Below are positions 1-7,400 of a stretch of DNA of 15,298 nucleotides, one piece after another (the stretch's first letter is position 1; every line of letters starts with the position of its first letter). The stretch is from Thoreauomyces humboldtii (lineage: Eukaryota > Chytridiomycota > Chytridiomycetes > Spizellomycetales > Powellomycetaceae). A program made the translations under genes and the position numbers. The notes beneath the pieces were generated by a model. That model did not search any database, was not told the DNA's origin, and worked only from the letters and a program-made list of their open reading frames with translations. The DNA lies in assembly GCA_027596035.1 (NCBI GenBank), contig JADGJA010000551.1:1-15298 (forward strand), read 5' to 3'.

Positions 1-85
1 CCCGGCACGAGCCCACTGTGCAACCCCAAATCTGATAAGTTGCCAACCCCCCAAAACCCCAGGTGTGAAACCCCCTACTGAAGTG

Positions 86-128
86 GGAATGAATGATCGG
101 AGAGTAGCTTAAGGAGATGATTCATTCC
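86..128. repeat. Imperfect inverted repeat (12 of 13 bp)
   Basis: The arm at 86-98 (GGAATGAATGATC) pairs with the arm at 116-128 (GATGATTCATTCC) with one mismatch, leaving a 17-nt loop. It lies in non-coding DNA about 80 bases left of a second, stronger inverted repeat. The function is unknown. Confidence 0.6.
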
Positions 129-207
129 AGATGTTATTGCTTCACAGAGACAACGAGAGGAAAAGGTTCTCGTCGTCGAGATAAGGAGGAGGAATGTTCG
201 ACAGTAC

Positions 208-235
208 GTGTGCGACACGAGTTCGTGTCGCACAC
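208..235. repeat. Perfect 13-bp inverted repeat with 2-nt spacer
   Basis: The left arm GTGTGCGACACGA (208-220) is matched exactly by its reverse complement at 223-235, with GT between them. Each arm itself contains a small CGACACG/CGTGTCG element. It could be a dyad binding site for a dimeric regulator or a transcribed hairpin. No neighbouring gene start is close enough to assign it. Confidence 0.8.
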
Positions 236-900
236 AGCAGTCTCAACATGACGGGAGATGACGGAGGGGAGATGACGATTGGCAAAGGACGGGCGACGGG
301 CGACGGTGTTGACAAAGGTCAAGGACGGGAGACGGTGACGGGGGTGACAGCGAAGTACGGCCGGCCTCAAATGGAGCTGAACCACACTGAAGGTGCAGTG
401 GATGGAGAGGGAAGTCTATTCCTCTTTGCAAGCGGCGCGCCTGGGTTCCGTCGGTCGAGATTCGAGGGCGCAACCACTTTCGACGATCTCGACGGGCTCC
501 TGCGTTGAGAAGCTTGTAGCGTGGACGTGGGATTCCGCAAAGATGACGGCGGGACCGCGGACGCTGGGTTGACGGACAGGAGATGGTATCGGCAGGAGAC
601 GCCTACCACAAGGTCAGGAAGAAAGTTCTCCCGAAGCGACCCAGCCCAAGGCCATGGAGGGCAGGACAGTTGGATGACGTTCACGGTTTGTTGGGGTGCG
701 ACCACTCAACATGTATACAACAAACCTTCGACGTCAGCAACTTTCTCCAGGGCCGAAGAATCCGCTACTTCAACCGCGACACCCTCAGCGTCCGCAGCAT
801 GAGAACCATCGTCCAGTCCCATCTGCAGGGGAACGGAAGACCGGAAGCGTTCCGGAGGGGACAACCTGCGCTTCCAGCAAGGCGGAGGACCAGAAACGCT

Positions 901-950
901 GGGAGGGGCAGGGGACAGGGTAGAGGCAGAGGACGGGGTAGAGGCAGAGG
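901..950 (+). repeat. G-run cluster and 15-bp direct repeat
   Basis: Four runs of at least three G with 1-4 nt loops lie in 901-920, which fits the G-quadruplex consensus. The 15-mer GGGTAGAGGCAGAGG then occurs exactly at 918-932 and 936-950, a period of 18. The strand is purine-only over most of this stretch. Confidence 0.7.
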
Positions 951-1173
951 CAGAATACCTCCGGGGTAGTTAGCGCTACGCCCTCACTTACTTTGGCCAT
1001 CACTTACTTTGGTGACGTCCGGAGGCAAAATCCAGGGCGAAATCCAGACTGAGGGCGAAATGCTGGGCGAAGGGCGACATGTCATTTCCACACTGTCGAA
1101 TGATTTTGCTTCTTTTGCAAACTTGTTCCCCCGTCCCGGTCGAACCCTTTCCTCCCGACTCCCTGCATACAAG

Positions 1174-4100
1174 ATGGGGAAGCTCAGGCCTCGGTACAAC
1201 GAGAAGACAAGGGCCGGCTCGCATCTGGCAAAGACAGCAAAGCCACATCCTTCGGCCCGCGACGGTGGCCTCAAGCAGCTGGCAAGGAAACGTCCTGCGA
1301 CAACCACACAGAACCCGTCTCCCGCGCTACCGCCAGCAGTATCGTCCCTGGCAGACGATGGAGTCGCATACAATGCATCCTCTTCATCCATCCCGGACAT
1401 TATCATGCCCAACGACAAGGCCCGAACGCTCGACACGACGTTGCTTCCCGAGGAACCGACGGGAAAGATGACTTCCAAGAAGAAGAAGCGTCTGGAAAAG
1501 TTCATCGAGAAGCAGATCAAGAAGGACGAACGGATCAATCTACTGCAGAGGCTGAGTGAGACCACCTTCTCCTCCGGCCTCCTTCGATCCAGCAAGGCGT
1601 TTGGGCAGAAGGTGGGAGGGCGCACGGTGGCAGATTTAGGCGCCGGACTCCAGATCTGACAGGACTCTTTCCCCCTCAGAAACTCACTGCAAGAGAGCGC
1701 ATGCGTCAAGCCCTGTTGGAGGAGCGAGCTGGCATCGCATCGTCCGACGCTGATGCCTCGGGCCGCTTGGTAGTCGAGAAGGATGCCCAGGAGTACGAGG
1801 AGGACGAGGACGAGGGCGAGGAGCTCTACGTGCCCGCCGGCGCCGGCAGCGCTGACGACGGTGACGACTTCGATGATGGCGAGGACTTGATGGCTGCCGC
1901 TCAGCCGAGCGCCGCGAACTCTTCGCTGGGGTTGGTAGGGCAAGCGTTTGGACAAGCCGTGGCTGGTCCAGCGGATGTGCAGGTTTTTGGAGAGCACACT
2001 CGGAAGGAGGAGGCACCTGTGGTGTTTGGAGGAGCTCTCAAACGCAAGGCAGACGACGCTGTTGGCGACACCGCCATTCCGAAACGAAAGAAGAAGAAGC
2101 AACAGAAGAAGAAGGCTGCCCCTATGGTTGCCTTGGACTCTGATCTATCCAACAGCGACTTGGATGACACTGATGATGAAGCCATAGAGCAGGAGAAGGA
2201 GGAGGAGGTTGTGCAGCGGGGAAGGAAAGATATCTGGGCCGCCGATGTCGTGGATGGAGAAAGCTTGCCGGCTCCCGCTCCATCGAAGAAGAATGCGGTT
2301 GCTCCCACTATGAAGGCAAAAGGTCCGCGAATAGCAGCGCAGTCGGCGTTCCACGTGCCGGTCAACCGCCCAGAGTCTATCCAGCTTGCTCGAATATCGC
2401 TTCCAGTCGTTATGGAAGAACAGCCAATCATGGAAGCCATCTTCCAGAACGACGTCACGATCCTGTGCGGCGAGACCGGGTCCGGAAAGACGACTCAGGT
2501 ACCACAGTTCCTGTATGAGTCTGGATTCGGTGATCCCGAGCACCCTCAATTCCCAGGCATGGTTGGCATTACCCAGCCGCGTCGAGTGGCAGCGGTATCC
2601 ATGGCGCAACGTGTCGCGGACGAGATGGCGCTGAAGAGCGGAGAGGTCGCTTATCAAATCCGATACGATAAGGGTGGAACGGGCAAAAACACGCGTATAA
2701 AGTTCATGACGGATGGTATTCTGCTACGAGAGCTGAGCGTTGCGGCAGGAGGGGAGTCACATCCTTCGGCCGGTAAAGACGGACCACCGGACATGCTCTT
2801 GCAGAAGTACTCCTGCATCATCATAGATGAAGCTCACGAGAGAACCATCGGAACCGATGTTCTCATCGGCTGGCTCACGAGGGTCGTTTCGTTGCGGAAC
2901 TCTGGGAAGGTGGTTGGCGTAAACCTCTGAAGCTGGTTATCATGTCTACGACTCTCCGGGTGGAGGACTTCACTATGAACGAAACACTGTTCCCAGTTCT
3001 GCAGCGCCCACCCGTTGTAAAGGTCGATGGCCGACAGCACAAGGTGGGATCAATTGCGAGTAACTGCGGGTCAGAGTTTTCTTTACTGAACGATTGCGAT
3101 TTTAAGGTTGTTATTCATTATAACAAAAAGACTCCAGAGATCGATTATGGCAGCGAAGCGCTGAAAAAGATCACGAAGATCCACACACAACTCCCCCCAG
3201 GTGGCATCTTGGTCTTCATGACTGGTCAGCAGGAGATTCAAGTCCTTGTACGAAACCTGCGCAAGGCCTTTCCGCTGCGGAAAGCAAAGGAGGCGGAACG
3301 CAATGGTTTGGAGGAACACTCGAAACCTTCGGCTGCGGATCGTTCTGACGCCCTCTTCGGGGAGGCTGACGAGACTGCTGAAGCGGACGTCGAGCTTGGA
3401 CGCGGCGGAAACGACGACTACCAGGAGGAGGACGGGAGCGACTCGGAAGGTGACTCCGAAGAAGAGGACGTCGATGTGCTTGGGGGCCTGAGCGGAGACG
3501 AAGACGACGAGCTCGAGAAGTTCCAGCCTTCGAGTAGAGATGAGGCTCTACCACTTCACGTCCTGCCTCTTTACTCGCTCTTGCCAACAGCCGCGCAGAT
3601 GCGCGTGTTCGAGTCGCCACCCCCAGGAACTCGTCTCGTCGTGGTTGCCATCAACGTAGCTGAGACTTCTCTGACTATCCCGGGCATCAAATATGTCGTC
3701 GACTGCGGCAAGGTGAAGGAGCGAAAGTTTGACTCGCACTCTGGCGTTCAGACGTACCAGGTGTGCTGGACATCCCGAGTCTCGGCAGATCAACGTGCTG
3801 GTCGTGCTGGTCGTGTCGGACCTGGTCACTGCTACCGACTCTTCAGCTCGGCGGTCTTCAATTACTATTTTGAGCAGTTTTCCCAACCGGAAATCCTTCG
3901 CATCCCTATCGAAGGCGTCGTACTCTCGATGAAGAGCATGGGGATCAACAACGTCGTCGGTTTCCCATTCCCAACACCACCTGGAAAAGCAAACTTGCGA
4001 GCTGCAGAGAAGCTCCTGACCTATCTCGGCGCCGTAGACCACGAATCTAACACGCTCAAGATCACCGAGCTCGGACGTGTCATGTCAAAATTCCCTGTCT

Positions 4101-5659
4101 CGCCTCGTTACGCTAAGATGGTGATCGTCGCAGCGTCGCAGCCAGGGAACATCTTGGCATATGTCATCGCCATCGTGTCGGGTCTTTCTGTCGGGGATCC
4201 CTTCATTCGTGACGAGGATATCATTGGTCGTCCCAAGAGCGACTCAGATGATGAAGACGTAGACGCGGACGAAAAGGACAAGCGAAGCACCAAACGAGCA
4301 TCATTCTACAAGACGATGCTTGTTTTCTCAGGCAATCCATCTACGTCAGATGCTCTGCGACTCCTCACGGCCATTGGCGCACATACTGCGGAATCGAACC
4401 GACGAGGAGGTGACCCGACTGCCTTCTGCGATGCCAATTTCCTACGGCCAAAGGCTATGGAGGAAATGCGCAAGCTCCGTCAGCAGCTCACCAATCTCGT
4501 CAAACTCAGCCTAAGCGGGAACAACAAGCTCTACCCGGCTGTGGCGGGTCTCTGCGTAGATCCAGGACTTCCACCGCCGTCCGCACGTGACTCCGCAGCG
4601 ATTTTGCAGGTAATACTTGCAGGCTTCGCTGACCGCGTGGCGCAGCTGGACGAAGCGACGAACAAAGGTTACGCAGGACAGAAGTACGTTCCTGTGTATC
4701 GAACACTTTGGGGCGGAAAGGAACCAGTCGGTCAGATTCATCCATCCAGCTGTTTGAATCGTGAGCGCCCCGCTCCTCGCTTCGTCGTTTACGAGGAGCT
4801 TGTAGGAAGGGAAGAGAGGATGGCGGCGGACAACAGCGGCGTCGTGGCCACCCGTCTCAACGCGCAAGTCAAGGCGGCAGATGGAACTGACCTTGCTCGC
4901 GTCTGGCTCAAGGGTGTGTCAGCCGTCGATGCAGCGTGGATCGCTCCCGTCGCACCTCGCAGTCTCTGTCGGACCGGCAAGGTGGTCGACCAACCGGAAC
5001 CTAGATGGGATCCTGTACAGGACCGCGTCCTCGGGTTCTGCGTACCCACTTACGGACCCAAGATGTGGGAGCTCCCCACTCGAGAGGTGGAACTGCCCCG
5101 TCTCGACGACCGGTGTAGGTGGCTAGCGAGGAGTCTTATCGAAGGAAAGATTCCGCTGATGGCACCCCCGAAAGAACTTCTTGTCGCTCGGATCGCTCAG
5201 CCACAACAGAAGAAGAAGAAGGCGAAGAAATCCAGCAAAAAGAATGGTCCCGTCGAGATCTTCCCACCTCTCTTTCCCTTCCTCGACACCAAAACCGTCA
5301 CCATCACAAAACCGTGGGGTCAGACGCAGCAGAAGGTCAGCACCCTCGTCGCCGCGCTCGTTTCGGCCCAAGTCGACACTCGGGAAAAGCTTCTTGCCCA
5401 GTGGCGAAAGGACCCGAAGTTTCTTCTGACGTCGTATCTGCTCTGGGCCCCCGACGCCTTCCACGCCGCCCTCTCGCAGTACTGGCCACCGGCGGCTCTG
5501 ATTCATCCCGACGACGACGACGACGAGCGAGATGCGATACGATGCAGCGAGATGGTCCGCAGCGTGTCAGAGATGGCAGACTCAGGGGCGGGTTCCAGGA
5601 AGAAGGCGAGCACGGCAGCTAGAGCAGTTAGTGATAGCGATGGGGATTCGGATTACTAG
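1174..5659 (+). CDS. ECM16: DEAH-box RNA helicase Ecm16/Dhr1 (DHX37 type), with an apparent frameshift
   Basis: Exons are 1174-1611, 1680-3043 and 3107-5659, about 1451 residues once one missing base is allowed for. Family knowledge: Dhr1 releases U3 snoRNA from the pre-40S particle in the nucleolus. Visible motifs: basic N-terminus MGKLRPRYNEKTRAG; motif I GETGSGKT (~410); Ia TQPRRVAA (~444); II DEAH (529); III STT (~569) instead of SAT; V NVAETSLTIPG (~784); VI QRAGRAGR (~830); then HA2 and OB-fold regions and a Lys-rich patch. A long acidic insert sits between IV and V (~668-746), and the C-terminus is acidic. Intron 1 (1612-1679, phase 0, branch CTGAC at 1656) joins FGQK to KLTARERMRQALLEERAG. 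The reading frame breaks near 2894-2896: frame 1680 ends at a stop at 2928-2930, while the expected WRKPLKLVIMS continues in another frame. The start was chosen from the conserved N-terminus; an in-frame ATG at 1060 would add 38 residues. Confidence 0.93.
2891..2930 (+). other. Apparent one-base deletion (frameshift) in ECM16
   Basis: The upstream frame reads TRVVSLR and then NSGKVVGVNL before a TGA at 2928-2930. The downstream frame reads ELWEGGWRKPLKLVIMS over the same bases, which fits the usual link between motifs II and III. One extra G after CGG at 2894-2896 would join them. No workable intron lies here: the only GT...AG span would be 23 nt and would remove the KPLK residues. I see no -1 slippery heptamer. 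Confidence 0.8.
3044..3106 (+). other. ECM16 intron 2: 63 nt, multiple of three, no stop
   Basis: The donor is AAG|GTGGGA, the same hexamer as intron 1, and the acceptor is TTTTAAG|GTTGTT, with a branch-like ACTGAAC near 3085. Removal joins VDGRQHK to VVIHYNKKTPEIDY, as in relatives. Read through, it adds 21 residues without a stop, so an ORF finder would miss it. It is phase 0. Confidence 0.85.
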
Positions 5660-6055
5660 ATATTCTTTAGTATGCTTTACGCAGCTTTTGCTCATTCAAT
5701 TCGGAAATGCGGACCCATCGATGACAGCTTGAAGAGGACTGTTCCAAGCTTTCACGCCGCTAAAGATTCTTAATCAGTAACAATAACAGTAACAGTGTAG
5801 GTAACAGTGTTGATCCTGTTGTCAACCCCTGGAAGTCAGTACCTGGGCAGGCAGGTCTTCGAGTCTTCGACTGCGCGGCACAGTCTCACAGTCTCACAGG
5901 TCTCACAGTGCCAAGCAAATGAAATGCTGTCGATCCGGAAACCCCAAACCTGGCCCCAAACCCTTTTCCCAATCCCGTTGCCATTCCTCCTCGGACGGAC
6001 GTCGAACATCACCCTTGAACAGATCGTCGTCGTCCTTCCCGACTCTCCGTCGACC
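5660..6055. other. Intergenic region between ECM16 and uS9m
   Basis: This 396-base gap holds the ECM16 3' end and the uS9m promoter and leader. Short repeats are visible: a series based on GTAACAGT (5776-5810), TCTTCGAG/TCTTCGAC (5856-5870) and about three copies of a GTCTCACAG unit (5882-5909). Two ATGs lie upstream of the chosen uS9m start, at 5919 (out of frame, open to 6134) and 5924 (in frame). No gene was recognised. Confidence 0.6.
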
Positions 6056-7214
6056 ATGGCGACACGTTGCGGTGCAGCAGCGCTCCAATGCTGCAAGCGA
6101 TCAACCACCTGCAGGATACCATCCCCTGGCCTGACGCTTCGAGGTCTCCGTGCGAGTCCTGTTTTTGGGCGTATGCACGCTTCCACGTCCTCCCGTTCCC
6201 ACGACAACGAGGACAGCTTCCACAGTTACAAGGACATCCTGAAGAGTCCTCACAAGACCGACCGGCCGGATGACATCGCATACTTCACCGGCAACCCAAA
6301 GTACGCTCAGAGCATCATGGCCTTGAACGCACTCATCCGCAAGCACGACCTGGACTTTCGGGACCGCTCCCAGTACGAGGCCGTCCTCTCAAAGCCAAAG
6401 TGGATGACCCAGCTGGAGATGGCAGAGCTCCTCGAGTTCAAGCTCGTATCGGGATCGTACTTCAACCTCGTGCACAAGCTCAACGTCCTCTTTACGGTCC
6501 AAGGTGAGACGGATCCTTACACAGCCACCCACTCGAAAACACCTGGACGCTCAACGCTTTGGGAAAAAAAAACCCCCCCGCCCGTTCTCCAGGCAGAGAT
6601 CCCGAAGTCAGCCGTCTCCTGCAACGCTTCGTCAAACCTGGACAGGCTCTGGTGTCGCTCGGTCGCGAAACGCCCAGCTTGGACGAACACGGTCGATCCT
6701 ACTCGTCGGGATCGAGAAAGACCGCCAGGGCACAAGCGTGGATCGTTCCGGGGGAAGGACATGTCTACGTCAACGGCGTTCAACTCGCAGACTACTTTGC
6801 GGAAGACTTTGACCGGGAACAGGTGCTGCGGCCATTGCAGATGGCAAGGGGCTTGACCAAGTTCAACTCGTGGGCGTTGGTGCGGGGCGGGGGACAGTCC
6901 GGGCAGGCAGCCGCGGTGGCGGTGGCGGTGGCGAGGGGCTTGGTCATTCACGACCCGTTGCTCGAATCCGCGATGAAGGAGGGTGAGTCTTTAGTCTTCC
7001 ACCTTAGTGTTCCGGTTTGCCATCTGCTCAATTCCCAAAACTTGGCCTCTTAGCTGGACTTACGACTATCGACACTCGACAAGTCGAGCGAAAGAAGACT
7101 GGGCAGCCCGGTGCCCGAAAGAAGAACACATGGTACGTCTCGAAATCATTCGAGTTTGTGCGCCGCTTCATCTCTCATGCCATCTTCCTCTTCTTGTACA
7201 GGGTCAAGCGATAG
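6056..7214 (+). CDS. MRPS9: Mitochondrial small-subunit ribosomal protein uS9m (MRPS9)
   Basis: Exons are 6056-6503, 6593-6982, 7054-7132 and 7202-7214, giving 309 residues. Introns: 6504-6592 (phase 1), 6983-7053 (phase 1) and 7133-7201 (phase 2). The first ~45 residues are Arg/Cys/Ser-rich with almost no acidic residue, which fits a mitochondrial targeting peptide. Residues ~60-149 match the fungal uS9m extension (IAYFTGNPKYAQSIMALN). The uS9 core follows: RKTARAQAWIVPGEG (~191-205), VNG, the loop RGGGQSGQA, then LTTIDTRQVERKKTGQPGAR and the terminal TWVKR. In the ribosome this tail reaches the decoding centre. Splicing was fixed by these conserved joints; the last exon encodes only the end of TWVKR. 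The start at 6056 has a good context (ACCATGG); the in-frame ATG at 5924 would add 44 residues. Intron 1 carries nine A followed by seven C. The gene ends 186 bases from the convergent ankyrin gene. Confidence 0.93.
7133..7201 (+). other. uS9m intron 3: 69 nt, multiple of three, no stop
   Basis: The donor is ATG|GTACGT and the acceptor is TTGTACAG|GG after a pyrimidine-rich tract. Splicing completes TWVKR followed by TAG at 7212-7214. Retention keeps the same stop codon and inserts 23 residues just before the terminal KR. The intron is phase 2. Confidence 0.85.
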
Positions 7215-7400
7215 GTTACAGCCATGTATCTGGCCCCCGAAGGGCTTCGATTGTATCAATTTAGATAATAGACATCCTGTGCTCGTTGGGCATGCTTCAT
7301 GGGTTGATATCGAGGGCAACATATTGTCGAATTAACCCATCAGCAAGAGATGAAAGAAAAGGAAAATACAGGGAAAACATAGCGGGACAACGTAGCGAGT
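7215..7400. terminator. Shared 3' region of convergent uS9m and ankyrin genes
   Basis: Both transcripts must end in this short gap of 186 bases. It is A-rich on the plus strand near 7345-7380 (GAAAAGGAAAATACAGG). I see no canonical AATAAA on the plus strand or its complement on the other. The cleavage sites cannot be placed. Confidence 0.35.

Larger units (their letters stand above)
1..1173. other. Intergenic region and ECM16 leader, no gene supported
   Basis: I recognise no protein here. Open frames overlap in several registers and none has family motifs. The stretch holds two inverted repeats (86-128 and 208-235), a degenerate 15-bp direct repeat (285-299 and 321-335), a G-rich repeat (901-950), and a 13-bp direct repeat TCACTTACTTTGG (984-996 and 1000-1012) followed by a CRE-like TGACGTCC. 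The unit GGGCGAA then recurs three times between 1035 and 1072. From about 1083 the DNA becomes pyrimidine-rich up to the ECM16 start, as expected for a fungal promoter and 5' leader. The last ~150 bases are probably transcribed. Confidence 0.6.

Noticed and set aside
3..11. CGGCACGAG at the left edge, like a cDNA cloning adaptor
   Set aside because: The match is short, and the rest of the window is clearly genomic with introns, so chance is the better explanation.
583..969. Plus-strand frame ending in an RGRGRG tract, resembling an RGG protein
   Set aside because: The Arg/Gly run comes from an 18-base purine repeat. The frame overlaps two other open frames and shows no conserved domain.
984..2102. 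Long minus-strand open frame of 372 codons opposite ECM16
   Set aside because: It lies antisense to ECM16 exons 1-2 and spans its spliced intron. It has no family motif and follows the codon periodicity of the real gene.
2907..2932. Tiny intron that would explain the ECM16 frame change
   Set aside because: The only GT...AG span is about 23 nt, shorter than any plausible fungal intron, and it would delete the KPLK residues.
4389..4399. tRNA B-box-like GGTTCGATTCC on the minus strand
   Set aside because: It is inside conserved ECM16 coding sequence. The flanking bases do not form a T-stem and no A-box or acceptor stem was found.
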